A stretch of DNA of 64,000 bases from Cladopsammia gracilis (taxonomy: Eukaryota > Cnidaria > Anthozoa > Scleractinia > Dendrophylliidae): positions 341,001-405,000 of the forward strand of contig JAJGOT010000002.1 in assembly GCA_022457155.1 (NCBI GenBank), read 5' to 3'. The position numbers and the translations under genes are program-made. Below the pieces are notes generated by a model that searched no databases, was not told the DNA's origin, and saw only the letters and a program-made list of their open reading frames with translations. Numbering within the stretch: the stretch's first letter is position 1; each line of letters opens with the position of its first letter. Positions 40,902 to 52,228 of the stretch are shown piece by piece.

Positions 40902-41134
40902 AGGGGGGCGTAAGGGTTTGCGGTGATGCGGTTTTGCGGTTTTGCGTTATTTTTTATGCGGTTTTGCGGTAATTTTAATTTCAACCCGCGGTATTGCGGT
41001 TTTACAAAACTACATGGTTTGCCGTTTTCATGTAGTTTGATGAATTTCGATGCGGTATTGCGGTTTTGACGTTTATTCTGCGCGGTTTTGCGTTTTATTT
41101 CCGTGCGGTTTTCGGCCCCCCCCCTTACGCCCCA
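40902..41134. mobile_element. MITE with GCGGTTTTGCGGT subterminal arrays
   Basis: The ends GGGGCGTAAGGG (40905-40916) and CCCTTACGCCCC (41123-41134) enclose about 230 bp. About ten GCGGT(T/A)TTGCG words fill the sequence next to both termini (40920-41000 and 41048-41115), around a short inverted centre (AACTACATG / CATGTAGTTTG). It shares the GCGGT motif with 24013-24423, where the word reads GCGGTGTTGCGGT. No target duplication is clear. Confidence 0.7.
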
Positions 41135-41379
41135 CTCAATAAGTGAAAACGTGGAAATTCTATGGACATTTGGACTCTCATTATTAGTCCCCTACGAATT
41201 ATTCACATTTTTGCTATTCATACAGGAATTTTTCCTACTTCCATAGCAGGCGCAGTTTTAGTCATTTTGGCGAATATTTAGCCCGTGTCAGTATAAGAGA
41301 TGTTTTCTGTTATCTGCAACATAATGTTTGTAAGGAAATCCGATTCTCCAATACTGCAACTAGCTGTTTTGATCTGAGC

Positions 41380-41860
41380 TCAGCCCGGTAAGTGATCTTG
41401 GTCATGCATGTACCGTGTATACAGGGTTCGAAATTTATTTCTATGTCCAGTCGCCCCAGGGGCAAATGGACACTTGAAAATGGACTTCATACAGCTTCTG
41501 CATACCCAGGTCTTGGCCTTGGGAGGGTGTGATTTGCCAAGACATTTCAGTGAAGACATTTGGCATGGTACCATTCAAGACAAACATTACACCCAATTTG
41601 AAGGTCTCGTTTCTTAAGCTCCTTATTGCATGTCTTACAGTCCCCAGTGTTTTCTTTCTTTACTTTTTTTAATAACATGTTCAATCTATTCCATGCCTCA
41701 TTGGTGAAATATTTCTTCACTCGAGATATGTTAATTGTTTCATCCAAGATCTTCTTTGGAATTTTCTCTACTCGCTTTTCTAGTTCATCTTCAGATATTA
41801 GTTTGTCACAATCAAGAGCATTTTTAATAGCATCCTTCGAGATCACCAAACCTAGTATGT
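41380..41860 (-). pseudogene. PHD-finger exon broken by a 14-bp duplication
   Basis: Last exon of the MULE/ZSWIM-type gene, after a TTTTTCAG acceptor. It encodes a helical segment, then zinc ligands CKTC, GCNVC and WYHAKC. AAATGTCTT is repeated 14 bp downstream (about 41547-41572), which shifts the frame into a stop. The remaining ligands (WVCRSC) lie just beyond in the other frame. The downstream frame ends at 41380. Confidence 0.75.
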
Positions 41861-42159
41861 CTGAAAAATAGCATATCATTACTTATTTCAGGAGTGTTAA
41901 TTGTTTTCCTAAACAGTCAGCCCTAGTCAGTTCACTTAAGGTGTGCAATGACAATGGAATAAAATGTTTTTATAGAACACTGCTGTAACTTGAGTGACAC
42001 TGGGAAAGGATCTACCCAGAGCTTACGTAACAGGGAAATTGGAAGTGCAGTCAATTTTGTGGGGGTTTTGAACAGTGACATTAGATATTTCATGGGGAAC
42101 AAATGGAGCCCATTCATATTTTTTTCATTTAACCATGGTGACATTTAAAGATAACTTAC

Positions 42160-42330
42160 ATTCTTCTTTATCTTTTGGAGATTTGTTGATGAAGAGAGTA
42201 GGTCTTTGCCGCTTTTGCAATTTATCAACCCTTCTTCTCTTGGTGGGCAATCCAATTGTTGTAAGATCTGCACCCTTTGGTCTTCCACGTCGAAGCATTT
42301 TTGGTGGCATATTTATCTCAGAGAGATCTA
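42160..42330 (-). CDS. Basic linker exon of the MULE/ZSWIM-type gene
   Basis: 171 nt between TTTTTTAG and GTAAGT splice sites; phase 2 in and phase 1 out match its neighbours. It encodes an AT-hook-like GRPKGAD motif and the nuclear-localisation-like run PTKRRRVDKLQKRQRP. The frame itself is undamaged, though the gene as a whole is not. Confidence 0.7.
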
Positions 42331-42667
42331 CTAAAAAAGATACAAAATTTAATAGTAGACAGAGAAAGAAAGTGTTCATATTCACATATTGACCATATTG
42401 AACACAGGGTTCCCACAAGATTGTATGTGTCATGATTCAATTTTTTCCTTGGTACAATTTCATATTTTCCTTTGTTCTGGTGTATGGTAATTTATTATAA
42501 TGTTTCAAATTGTACCAAGAGTAATATTGAACCACATATCTACAAGCATATACTACTGTATTTGAATATATGTGTTATGATTTTTGACATAGCATATTGG
42601 AGCCTGGATACTACAAGAAATCAATTCACTCTTTTACAGCCAAAAAATTCACCTGTAGCTGCCTGTG

Positions 42668-43146
42668 GAGCCCCACCATCTGCAGTCTGGACATTTTCTG
42701 GATAAGAACTTTGATGAGCACCACCATTTGCAGTCTGGACATTTTCTGGATTAGAACTTTGATGAGCCCCACCATCTGCAGTCTGGACATTTTCTGGATT
42801 AGAACTTTGATGAGCCCCACCATTTGCAGTCTGGACATTTTCTGGATAAGAACTTTGATGAGCACCACCATTTGCAGTCTGGACATTTTCTGGATAAGAA
42901 CTTTGATGAGCACCACCATTTGCAGTCTGGACATTTTCTGGATTAGAACTTTGATGAGCCCCACCATCTGCAGTCTGGACATTTTCTGGATAAGAACTTT
43001 GATGAGCACCACCATTTGCAGTCTGGACATTTTCTGGATTAGAACTTTGATGAGCCCCACCATCTGCAGTCTGGACATTTTCTGGATAAGAACTTTGATG
43101 AGCCCCACCATTTGCAGTCTGGACATTTTCTGGATTAGAACTTTCA
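42668..43146 (-). repeat. Coding minisatellite, ten 48-bp units
   Basis: Ten tandem 16-residue units of the form SS(N/Y)PENVQTA(N/D)GGAHQ lie between the SWIM region and the next exon. Unit variants alternate (N-N, Y-D, N-N, Y-D, N-N, Y-N, Y-N, N-D, N-N, Y-D), which points to growth by two-unit duplication. All units keep 48 bp, and the array reads open in two minus-strand frames and one plus-strand frame. Confidence 0.9.
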
Positions 43147-43149
43147 TGC

Positions 43150-43641
43150 AGCATTACCATCTTCTGATCCTGTTTATTTACACCGCTGATTGTATTGCAG
43201 TCTAAATCTTCAGTCACTGGTGGTTTTTGCACAGAGTCCAATATTATTTCTCTTCCCTGCTGCCATGCTGCAAGAATATCTTGCAGTGTGGCAAGGCGTC
43301 TGCGAAATTGATCCCTTGAGGCTTCACTAGCAACACTTGCCAGCTTCTGGGCTACTCCAAACACTTTGTGATATTTCTCATGCTGGGAGAGAACTTTTCT
43401 TTCTTTTGGCTTACTCTCATCAAGAGTGAGTGAAACAGCACCATTGTCACATTGATAGGGATCTTCATTTGGGCCACATTTTGCTGGTTGGAATATACGA
43501 TGTGATTTCAAATAATATTCCTTAGACCACCTTTTGCACAAAGGCTCACAGCAAACAGGGGTTGCCCGAGTTCCTTTCTCAGAGCAAATATATGCCGGCA
43601 GGGAAGTGTCATCAAAGAAGCAAAATCACATTGGCATTTTT
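43150..43641 (-). pseudogene. SWIM zinc finger and downstream helical region
   Basis: Directly beside the LINE junction the frame reads KCQCDF...LPCRHIFALR, a textbook SWIM finger (CxCx(n)CxH). It is followed by KELGQPLF and SLCAK, then a 1-nt deletion near 43545. The other frame continues with KRWSKEYYLKSHRIF, as expected after a SWIM finger in ZSWIM/MULE proteins, and a helical segment (ASRDQFRRRLATLQDILAAW). Confidence 0.8.
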
Positions 43642-44378
43642 CAGGAGATGACCTTAGACGGATCGATTGGTGGAGAACGCCGGGCGTGTAGGACTGAAGC
43701 TCAATGCGGCAAAATGCAAGATGTTGAGATCGAATGCAAGACGGCAGGACCGGGTTAAGATTGGAGAAAATGAAGTCGAAGAAGTGGAAGAATTCGTATA
43801 CCTCGGAGCAACGGTCGGGAAAGATGGTGGTGGAACTGAAGATCTTAGGAACTGACTAAATAAAGCAAGAGGGGCATTCTATAACCTAAAGAAGATATGG
43901 AGGTTACGGAGCATAGGACGCCAAACGAAGATCAAACTGTTCAAGACGCTAGTACGCCCAGTACCGCTCTACGGATGCGAGGCGTGGAAAATGACAAAGG
44001 TGGAGGAAAAGAAGATGGACGCATTCCAGTTTGTGTGCCTCAGACGAATCCTCGGAATTCGGTGGCCACCGAGAGTGAGCAACGAGAGGATAGAGGAGAT
44101 AACAGGAATAAACAAGACCAGTGATGAGATCCGCAGGAGACGCTGGAACTGGATCGAGCACGTCTTGAGAAAAGATGCAACCGATAACTGCAGGGTAGCG
44201 TTAGGGTGGCAACCGGAAGGGAAACGGGCAGTAGGTCGACCAAAGACCATGTGGAGACGAACTGTGGAAAAAGAGCAAAAGAGCAAAGGGTGGAACAGCT
44301 GGAGAGAAGTCAAAGTCAGAGCGGGTTGGAAGACGAGGGTTGCGGCCTTATGCGCCTCCTGGCGCGGAGAGATCTAAG

Positions 44379-44623
44379 TGTACCGAACTTGTGGGGTACA
44401 CCAATAATCACACCGATTTCTCGTCTTGTCCTGGTTTAATCATCCTTGAATTTACAACGCGTGTTCGTCTCTATCTTCCCTGAGTTCTCTCCTCCACAAA
44501 AACCTATTTCACAATCATCTTTTTGTCTCCGATTACAATTCTCATCATGATCTAATAATAATCAAACAATGTCACGTTGTCACGTTCAAGGCTAAGAGAA
44601 ATTATTCACGACACTTCCGGTCA
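44379..44623 (-). repeat. 3' LTR of the BEL/Pao element
   Basis: 245 bp, identical by eye to the copy at 49994-50238 over its whole length. The ends are TG and CA in element orientation. The identity implies very recent integration. Confidence 0.93.
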
Positions 44624-44678
44624 CACACTCCCCTAAAAATTAAATGTCACTTAATTTTTACTAGACTACAGTCAATGT

Positions 44679-47600
44679 TCATTCATCATCCGCAATGATC
44701 AATCGTATTTTGGTTTCCGCGTCCTTGGCTGCACTTCTCCTCTCAACGGTTCTACCTTGTACTTGAGTCTCCGGCACGTTCTCTGCAATCTGAGTTTGCG
44801 AGCTTCTTATTTCCAGTGGGCATACAAGTCGAAGGGGGCGTTGAATGTGATTTCCCTTGTGTAACAAAGCCACTCCCCTCACAACTCCGTCTCTTCCTTT
44901 CACGTGTCGGATCACTTTTCCTTTCATCCACTCTCCTCTGTTCTTCTGCTCTCCCACCACCAAGACGATTTCTCCAATCTCAGGAACTTGTCCGTTTCCT
45001 CGATTAATCCTGTGGGCCTCCATCAGACTGTGGACGTATTCTCTCTGCCAGCGACGCCATGCGTGTTCTCTGGTATTGTTTAGCCGTCGGTATAGTCTGG
45101 TGACCTCGTCTTCCTCAATCTCAATGTCTGCTATCTCGTGAGCATCTTGCCCCCACATGATCACGTTTGGAGTTAGTACTTGTGGCTCCCCTTCACCGCT
45201 CTCGACATACGTTAATGGGCGGTTGTTGAGATGCTTCTCAATGTCAACGACTACAGCCTCCAACTGTTCAAAGGTGAGGTGCGTGGTTCCCAACGTCTTG
45301 TATAGCGTCTTCTTGATTTCTTTAATCAGGCGCTCATACATGCCTCCCCACCACGGTGACTTGGAGAGGTTAAACTGCCATTCAATCTCTTGTTTTGCTA
45401 GGAAGTCCTGTAGCCTTTCACCTTTTCTTACTTTACTGATCCATGCCGCTGTCGCCTTGAATGTCGCTGCATTGTCGGAAATGATAAGTTGTGGTCTCGT
45501 TCGTCGTGTTATGAAGGCGTTGAGTTTCCTCTGGAACTCGTCAGCCGTTTGAGATCTCGTCAGTTCCAGATGCACCGCTCTCGAGGTCGCACACGTGAAA
45601 ATCAGCACGTAAGCTTTATTTTCGTTCTTGTTCACTTTGTACTTTAATGGTCCCGCGAAGTCCACGCCCGTGTACTGGAAGGGGCGACTGATCTCTGTAC
45701 GAAATTCTGGCAATGCGGACGTTGTTGCTGTTCCACATGGCTTGGCAGCGAACACTTTGCAAACGTTACACTGTCGTATTTGTTTCTTCACCAGCGAACG
45801 GAGTTTCGGTATCCACCATTCTTCTCTCAGTTCCGACATCGTGCTGGCTACACCCAAATGTTTCACTTGGAGATGGACATGCTGGATGAGCTTCTGAGCG
45901 AACAGACCATTTTCGAGGTATGATGGGTTATACCCGTGGATTCTTCCAACACATTTCAGAACACCTGTTTCCTTCTCCTTTACTAGTTTCCAGCCAGGTT
46001 TCTCCATATTTTCTGGAACGTCTCTTTGTGCTCTTCTCACCCAATGTATTTTTGCACTCACGAGTTCGGCTGTACGTAATGGTCCAGACGTCTTCTTCAC
46101 TTTCTGTGACTTCGACAGACTGTTTCCTTTGAAACGGAGGGCCCAGGCCGTTGTTCTAAGTACCTTCCAATATGGTTTCCGCGCGAGTAACTCATCCCAT
46201 TCATCTGCAGGGTTTTCCTCTTTTGTGTAGGCCATCAGCTCCTTCACTGGTTTCTCTTCTTCTTGAGATCCTGGACTGCATTTAATAGTTGGTTGTTCCG
46301 GCCAGTCTTCCTTTGTCAGTAGCCACTGAGGCCCCTCGTACCATTCACCTCTCTCCATACGGTTAAGGGAGGCACCTCTACTTCCCAGATCAGCAAGGTT
46401 TCTTTCAGTGGGGCAGTACTTCCATTGAATTCTTATGTTCTCCGTTATCTGGGCAAGTTTCCTTACTCTGTTTGCAACAAAGACTTTCCAAGACTTTCCT
46501 GGATTCGAAATCCAATATAAGGCTACCATACTGTCCATCCAGATTGTGACAGTTTCCACTGGCCACCCTTCCAGGGCATGACAGATGTTCTGTGCCAGAT
46601 TTGCCGCCATGTGACCGCTGACAAGCTCTAATCTAGCAATCGTAGTGCCTCGTTTGGAGATCCTTGATTTGGATGCCAGAAGTCCCTTGATCACGCCTGA
46701 TTCATGTTCGATTATTGCAATGGTAGCGGCACAACACGCCAAATTGCTAGCATCTGCGAACACGTGAAGGTGTACAGCTCTCGTCTCCGTTAAGTTTCTC
46801 GCTATGCTTCTTGGAACGATTACATTCTTCAATTGTTTCGTCCATTTGAGCCACTGGTTTCTTAGGGGAGTCGATATTTCCGTGTTCCATCCTTTCTTTT
46901 CGTCACAAGCATCTCGGTAGATTCGCTTTCCTTCAACCGTGGTCGGAGATGCGATCCCCAACGGGTCATAAATCTTTCCCAGGTGGCTGAGTATGGTTCT
47001 CTTGGTTAATGGTGCCTCTTCCTGAGATACTTGCAACTGAATTTCCAGCGTGTCTTCTTTCTTGTCCCAATTGTGTCCCAATATCTTGCCTGGATTGGGC
47101 ATGTCCTTGCTTTCAAGAGCAGCATCGTTAGATTCCCATTTATGCACTGGAAACTTTGCGTTTTCTAAAATCTGGGTAGCGTCTTCCTTGAATTTCCTGA
47201 GGTCTTCTAAATGGCTTCCCGTTTTCATTAGATTGTCCACATAAGTGTTGTCCTTAAGTGTCTTGACTGTCTCTTTGAGTTCTTCCGGTTGATTCTCGTA
47301 GTGGTGTTGTAACGTAGCGCCCAGCATGAAGGGGCTTGCTTCAGCTCCGAACGGTACTCTTGTGAATCGAAGGTGTTCTTCCTTCCCATTGAGACTAAAC
47401 AGAAACCGGAAGGCGTCTCTATCTTCTTCCTTTAAGCCGATTTGCAAGAATGCCTTTTCAATGTCCCCCAGCAGTAGGTACGGCGACATTCTTGCTCTCA
47501 CGAGTATGTCCCATAGCAGAGGTTGTAAGGAAGGGCCCGTGTGCATGCAATCGTTTACGCTGTTCGCTAGTTGGTGCGGTTTAGCGCTGGCATCAAAGAC

Positions 47601-49895
47601 CATTCTCACTTTCGTTGTTGCTGCCTGCTCTCTAACAACCGGTTTATGAGGCATGTAGAAGACTCGGTCTCCACTTGGCTGCTCTGGAACTCTTTCTATG
47701 ATTCCATCTCTCAGTTGATCTTCAACAATCCTTTCGTATTCGCCCTTCAGTCTCTCATTGTGGGTTAATTTCTTGTTGACGTTGTGGAGTCTCTTCCTGC
47801 TTGCTTGCACATTTGTGTCCGTTAGAGTGCTCCCGGGGATCCATGGGACATTCACTTCATATCTCTCGTCGTCCCGTCTCGTTACATTTTCTTTAAACTC
47901 TTTAAGTACATCGAGTTGGTCATTCTCCCCACGATCTTCTATCCCCAGCACATCCAAGCTGTACAATTTCTCGTAATCATCCGTCTCTCTCACGAACATA
48001 CACAGTTCAACAATGTGACCTTCGCCCCCATGAATGACCCAGCCAAAGGTGGTGCCCTCAACGATCGGCTCTCCTGGCTTTCCTTTGTGGATTGTTTCCG
48101 TCTTGATCTTGCAGTAAGTGCTGTCTCCCAGGATAATGTCAATCCGGTACTCGTCTCCAGGCCTCACATAGAACTTCTTGTCTCGAGCATGTTCGTACTT
48201 GCACTTCAAATCATTCATGTTTGGTCTTCTTATGGTCGCAAATTCAGGCATTCTACTTCCGCTCACTTCGATCCTCTCTCTTGTTTTCCCATCTAAGGAA
48301 TCCATGGCGATGCGGAAGACAGGCATAGTTTGTCTCTTCGTTCCAGTCAGCGTGACCATTTGTCGGCTCTCTTGGCGGTTCGGAGTTAACTTTAACACTT
48401 CGGCTGCCTTGCTTGATATGAAGTTTCTCCCCGACCCCGTATCCAAGTAGGCCCACAGTGTGATCCCTTGTACTTTCACTGGTATAATTGCTGGAAGTGC
48501 TTGTTCTTCAGACGGTGGTGGGGTGAATACTGAGAGTATGACGTCTTCCTTGTTGCATATGCTAGTGTGATGTCTTCCTTTGCACTTGAAGCAACCACGA
48601 CTCCTACATTTGTTCACTGGGTGTCCACTTCTACCACAGTTGTAGCACCGCCGGTTTTCAGTGAAAAACTTTCTTCGAGCCTCCAAGGTGTTGAAGGTCT
48701 TGCAGTTGTCTCCCCAATGATCTTTCTCGCAAAAAATACAGAAAGGCGTTCCTCTTTCTCTTCGTGGCTCCTTGTTGTTGTCTTCTGGCGTGAACCAGTG
48801 TCTCTCACTTTTGTGAGAATCCCCAGAGACTCCCGGCCGGTCTTCCGGTTTGTTTCGTTTCAGCCACTTCAACAAAGCATCGGTAAAGGCCTCCATGTCC
48901 CAATCTTCCCAGTTATCGTCTGTACGCACGAGATCTGATTTGACTTGAGGTAGCTTGTTAATGGTCGACATGACAAAGCCTCTGAGCATGCTAGCTTCGC
49001 CCAGCGTCAGCAGCGCATCATGATTCTTGCTAACCTTTTCATAAAACTCTTGTATTTTCGCGTAATTCGATCCTCTAATCACGGGAAGGTTTACGATCTC
49101 TTCCATGTGCGCGTTTACCACGAGTTTTGTCTGGCCGTATTCTTTCTCGAGCCTGTCCCAGGCTATTTTGTATCCCATCGCTCCGGGTTTCAAATTGGCG
49201 ATCTTGTCTCTCACCTTGGGATTTACCATTTCTAAAAGGTATCCGAATTTTTCTTCCTCGCTGATCGGCTTCTCGTGTACTTGAGTGGAAAACATATTTC
49301 GAAACCGCACCCAGTCTGTCGGCGTTCCTTTGAACGGCGTGATTTTCAACTTGGGTAGTTTCGCTGCTGTTGAACGGACGCTTTGCTCGAGTTCCAACTT
49401 CTTCTTTGCCATATCTAATTCGGCGTCGAGTTTTTCCTGCCACATTCGCCGTTCGTGTTCTTCCTGTCTTTCACGAAACTCGATTGCTTGCCTTTCGTCT
49501 TGTCGCTGCTGCTCACGCTTCGATTCTATTTGTCGTCGTTCGACCACCTCCTCCATTTCGTCCCGTCTGTTCTTGAGGAACCGTGAGAGTTTCTCTTTGT
49601 CTGCAATGAGTGCTGCGTAGCTCGATTTCTGATCCTTTTTCCACTGCCTGACTGTGCGAGAAGACGCGCCGCCGTCAATTTTTAATTCCTCGGTATGTGA
49701 AATGAGATCTGTTATTTTCTCTACGATTTTCTCCGCTCTTCTCGTAACGATTTCGATTTCAGTGTAATCCTTGTTTTCGATCAACTCCTCTGTCTCCTCT
49801 AGGAAGTATTTAAGCTTCTTGATTTCCTTTTCTATTTCTCCTTGTAGTTGTTGTTCGTCCTCGTGTTGACCTCGCATTCCTTCGTTGTCGCTCAT
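44679..49895 (-). CDS. BEL/Pao gag-pol polyprotein, 1738 aa, intact
   Basis: One uninterrupted frame from ATG 49893-49895 to the stop at 44679. Domain order by approximate residue: coiled coil 15-175; Pao gag (DUF1759) 185-345 with WVRFRNMF; three zinc knuckles 385-448; aspartic protease (DUF1758) with LDTGSG at 484-489; reverse transcriptase 700-950 with GDIEKAF and YVDN at 885-888 in place of the usual YVDD; RNase H-like 1040-1175 with HVFADAS, WMDS and ADLGSRG; HHCC integrase zinc finger 1340-1379; integrase core with Asp1412, Asp1474 and Glu1521; C-terminal DUF5641-type region 1585-1695. YVDN occurs in some BEL/Pao lineages. All expected parts are present; there is no env-like ORF. Confidence 0.95.
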   Translation of the reverse strand: MSDNEGMRGQHEDEQQLQGEIEKEIKKLKYFLEETEELIENKDYTEIEIVTRRAEKIVEKITDLISHTEELKIDGGASSRTVRQWKKDQKSSYAALIADKEKLSRFLKNRRDEMEEVVERRQIESKREQQRQDERQAIEFRERQEEHERRMWQEKLDAELDMAKKKLELEQSVRSTAAKLPKLKITPFKGTPTDWVRFRNMFSTQVHEKPISEEEKFGYLLEMVNPKVRDKIANLKPGAMGYKIAWDRLEKEYGQTKLVVNAHMEEIVNLPVIRGSNYAKIQEFYEKVSKNHDALLTLGEASMLRGFVMSTINKLPQVKSDLVRTDDNWEDWDMEAFTDALLKWLKRNKPEDRPGVSGDSHKSERHWFTPEDNNKEPRRERGTPFCIFCEKDHWGDNCKTFNTLEARRKFFTENRRCYNCGRSGHPVNKCRSRGCFKCKGRHHTSICNKEDVILSVFTPPPSEEQALPAIIPVKVQGITLWAYLDTGSGRNFISSKAAEVLKLTPNRQESRQMVTLTGTKRQTMPVFRIAMDSLDGKTRERIEVSGSRMPEFATIRRPNMNDLKCKYEHARDKKFYVRPGDEYRIDIILGDSTYCKIKTETIHKGKPGEPIVEGTTFGWVIHGGEGHIVELCMFVRETDDYEKLYSLDVLGIEDRGENDQLDVLKEFKENVTRRDDERYEVNVPWIPGSTLTDTNVQASRKRLHNVNKKLTHNERLKGEYERIVEDQLRDGIIERVPEQPSGDRVFYMPHKPVVREQAATTKVRMVFDASAKPHQLANSVNDCMHTGPSLQPLLWDILVRARMSPYLLLGDIEKAFLQIGLKEEDRDAFRFLFSLNGKEEHLRFTRVPFGAEASPFMLGATLQHHYENQPEELKETVKTLKDNTYVDNLMKTGSHLEDLRKFKEDATQILENAKFPVHKWESNDAALESKDMPNPGKILGHNWDKKEDTLEIQLQVSQEEAPLTKRTILSHLGKIYDPLGIASPTTVEGKRIYRDACDEKKGWNTEISTPLRNQWLKWTKQLKNVIVPRSIARNLTETRAVHLHVFADASNLACCAATIAIIEHESGVIKGLLASKSRISKRGTTIARLELVSGHMAANLAQNICHALEGWPVETVTIWMDSMVALYWISNPGKSWKVFVANRVRKLAQITENIRIQWKYCPTERNLADLGSRGASLNRMERGEWYEGPQWLLTKEDWPEQPTIKCSPGSQEEEKPVKELMAYTKEENPADEWDELLARKPYWKVLRTTAWALRFKGNSLSKSQKVKKTSGPLRTAELVSAKIHWVRRAQRDVPENMEKPGWKLVKEKETGVLKCVGRIHGYNPSYLENGLFAQKLIQHVHLQVKHLGVASTMSELREEWWIPKLRSLVKKQIRQCNVCKVFAAKPCGTATTSALPEFRTEISRPFQYTGVDFAGPLKYKVNKNENKAYVLIFTCATSRAVHLELTRSQTADEFQRKLNAFITRRTRPQLIISDNAATFKATAAWISKVRKGERLQDFLAKQEIEWQFNLSKSPWWGGMYERLIKEIKKTLYKTLGTTHLTFEQLEAVVVDIEKHLNNRPLTYVESGEGEPQVLTPNVIMWGQDAHEIADIEIEEDEVTRLYRRLNNTREHAWRRWQREYVHSLMEAHRINRGNGQVPEIGEIVLVVGEQKNRGEWMKGKVIRHVKGRDGVVRGVALLHKGNHIQRPLRLVCPLEIRSSQTQIAENVPETQVQGRTVERRSAAKDAETKIRLIIADDE

Positions 49896-49993
49896 AGTGG
49901 CGTTGTTTTGTTGTTTTAGATCCCCTCGCTTGTCGTAATTCCAGTGGAATCTCCGCAGTAACCCTCGTAGTATCCTGGTCCCGGCACCACAAA

Positions 49994-50238
49994 TGTACCG
50001 AACTTGTGGGGTACACCAATAATCACACCGATTTCTCGTCTTGTCCTGGTTTAATCATCCTTGAATTTACAACGCGTGTTCGTCTCTATCTTCCCTGAGT
50101 TCTCTCCTCCACAAAAACCTATTTCACAATCATCTTTTTGTCTCCGATTACAATTCTCATCATGATCTAATAATAATCAAACAATGTCACGTTGTCACGT
50201 TCAAGGCTAAGAGAAATTATTCACGACACTTCCGGTCA
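49994..50238 (-). repeat. 5' LTR of the BEL/Pao element
   Basis: Upstream LTR in element orientation. By analogy with other LTR retrotransposons it should hold the promoter and the transcription start. The ORF begins about 100 bp inside it, at 49895. Confidence 0.93.
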
Positions 50239-50256
50239 TAAGTGCTAAGTAAGTAA

Positions 50257-51224
50257 TTTTTCTAGAGAGACAGTCAGAATTCCTTTACTTGTCTTCAAAT
50301 GAAATGTTGTAGAAGCAGATGTTGCCTCTTGGAAGTTTCCAACTTGAGATGCAAGTGACAGTTGACTCATAATGTGCTTGAAAGCAAAAGGTGTCGAAAT
50401 TGAAATAATTATATTCATCTGGACCAAGGTAACAAAGGTTAACTGGTATTTTCTGGAATATTGTTGTTGCCCGATGATTTCTTTCCATTCGTAATGATGA
50501 TAGGCAATCTTGTAGATTTTCATGAAATTCCAGCAGCTGGGCATACCTTTCAATTACATCTTTTAATATCTGGTTAATGCTTTCAACACAATTGTTGGTG
50601 GAATTTAAAAAGTTTGTAAAACTGCTTTTTAGGCCTTCACCCACTGAACATGAATGGGATGCCAGTTCTCATTGAAGTAATCCTTCACAGTGGAGAATGT
50701 GGTAGACATGAGCTGTTTATACAAGTTGGTGTACTGTTTTTCACTTTTAGCATAAACCATAGACTGCAATAGTTCTAACACTTGCTGCCTCTCCTCACTT
50801 GTTAAACCCATCTTCTCTGTTGTTACTTCTCGACGGAAACTCTTCATTGTGTGAAACGCGCATATCAACAGTCCTGCTTGCGGCAGTTCTTCTTGCAGAA
50901 CTTGACGCTCAGTCATGTCCTTGTCTGCCATGATGCAATTAATTAGTTCCCAATTTGGATTATTGGTTTTGAAATAGCTCATCATCTGCTTTATGGTATC
51001 CTTTTGCTCATCTGCTGTTAACATCAGTCCAACTATTTCACTTTCCCCATTGCCATCCACAACCATTATCACATACAAAGGCAGCTGCAAGTCATTGAGT
51101 TTATAGGTTGCATCAACTAGTATGATTTCAGGATAGGCATGGAACATTTCTCGCATCTCTTCATCCTGATAAAAGAGGCCTTGAAAGTTTTTCTCACTAT
51201 CTGCATAGACTTCAACTATGGCAC
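50257..51224 (-). pseudogene. MULE transposase-core exon (5' part of the split exon)
   Basis: Starts after GATTAG and reads through AIVEVYADSEKNFQGL, the ILVDATYK catalytic strand, IMADKDMTE and AFHTMKSFRREV, then a helical insert (SEERQQVLELLQSMVYAKSE) and WHPIHVQW. After a frame change near 50640 it continues through the cysteine-less pre-SWIM domain to TVSLEK, where the LINE interrupts. The next codons (KCQCDF) resume at 43641. Confidence 0.75.
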
Positions 51225-51978
51225 CTAATCAGAAGAGGAAAAAGTAAAATTAATAATGCATGTTTCAATTACCTTTTCCCTGACATCAAATTGCAAACCT
51301 CTCCCTGTTTATGTTTGTTTATGTAATTTATCGGGATCAGTTTCAGGGTTCTCCAGAGAAATTTGACTACCTGGCTGTAAATTGAAAGTAGGCGGCACCT
51401 GGTATTCGAGTGCCCAAAGGACACGAGTATCTAGGGGGGTCTGGGGGCATACCCCACGTAAAAATTTGAAAAATGAAGACACTGGAGACGCATTCTGGTG
51501 CATTTTGGGACAACAGAGATGAAAAAAATCATTTCATTCTCAGCCAGTTTTTAACCTTTTCATTATTCACTGAAAAAATTATTGCTACCCTTAATATGCT
51601 TTATATACTAAAGAAAAACATTATGGCCCGAAAGAAATCACTTTTGTTTTATCTTATGGCTACAAAGTATTTGTTTTTATAGCCAAACAAGTGTTGGGAA
51701 GAAAATAGTTAGGATTTATCCTTATTTTCCCCCTAAATATTTTCTGACTAGCCGGTGGCTCAGGACAAGTAGACAGTGATTTTTGCCAGTCGCCGGAGCT
51801 TCCGGAGAACCCTGCAGTTTTGAGAAATTGAGTTGACATCACACTGTTATTTAAATTTAGCTTATATGCTTCATATAGATTGTTCATAATTTTAAAAGTC
51901 CTTTAAACTTTGGTGTTTGGTGAGGATTAAACTGGAGACTTAAAGGCACTAATTAACAAAGCATGGTTTGTTACTAAC

Positions 51979-52195
51979 CAGGGAACCTCTTAATTTCTTC
52001 TATCAATTCAGTAAGTCCACCATGTCTTCTTTCTACCATGCCGTGAATGTCTTTTAGAGTGACTGATTTCCAGTTCCTTTCCTTATATACTGCTGGATTA
52101 ACTTTTTGTTGGCCCTCATTTTGAGCATCAGTTTGACCTCTGCCTTTTCCTTTTCATTTATTCTTCTTTGTCGGGGGAAAGTGTTGAAATCCTCT
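51979..52195 (-). pseudogene. N-terminal MULE/ZSWIM exon with 1-nt indel
   Basis: 217 nt between TGAACAG and GTTAGT splice sites. The first frame gives FNTFPRQRRINEKEK and LMLKMRANKKLIQQYI; the second gives VTLKDIHGMVERRHGG and LIEEIKRFPG. Both resemble the N-terminal part of ZSWIM1/3 proteins. The length is one base short of the phase its neighbours require, which fits a single-base loss near 52080. Confidence 0.7.
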
Positions 52196-52228
52196 CTGTT
52201 CAGAAAGAATGGTAGTAATGTTCATTAA

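Larger units (their letters stand above)
44379..50238 (-). mobile_element. Full-length BEL/Pao LTR retrotransposon
   Basis: Two 245 bp LTRs bound 5860 bp with a single gag-pol ORF. TAAG lies immediately outside both ends (44375-44378, 50239-50242), a 4 bp target duplication. In element orientation the LTR begins TGACCGGAAG and ends GTTCGGTACA. A primer-binding-site candidate starts TGGTGCCGGGACC, four to five bases inside the 5' LTR (about 49975-49990). A purine-rich tract AGGGGAGTGTG abuts the 3' LTR. It is nested in the tail of the non-LTR element. Confidence 0.95.
43642..50256 (+). mobile_element. 5'-truncated non-LTR retrotransposon, split by BEL/Pao
   Basis: The element occupies 43642-44378 plus its tail at 50239-50256. 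It encodes the C-terminal end of a reverse-transcriptase ORF: LKLNAAKCKML, LFKTLVRPVPLYGCEAWKM, then RRRWNWIEHVLRKDAT and CASWRGEI before the stop at 44377. It has at least one in-frame stop (after TEDLRN) and an indel near 43680. TTTTT flanks it at 43637-43641 and 50257-50261. Its 3' end is a short TAAG-rich tail (TAAGTGCTAAGTAAGTAA). Clade not assigned. Confidence 0.8.

Noticed and set aside
42597..43205. Plus-strand 202-codon frame of TICSLDIFWIRTLMS-type repeats
   Set aside because: Shadow of the 48-bp minisatellite; the minus-strand frame connects to a SWIM finger and has proper splice sites.
44816..49620. Numerous plus-strand frames within the BEL/Pao element
   Set aside because: All are antisense shadows of the intact gag-pol ORF.
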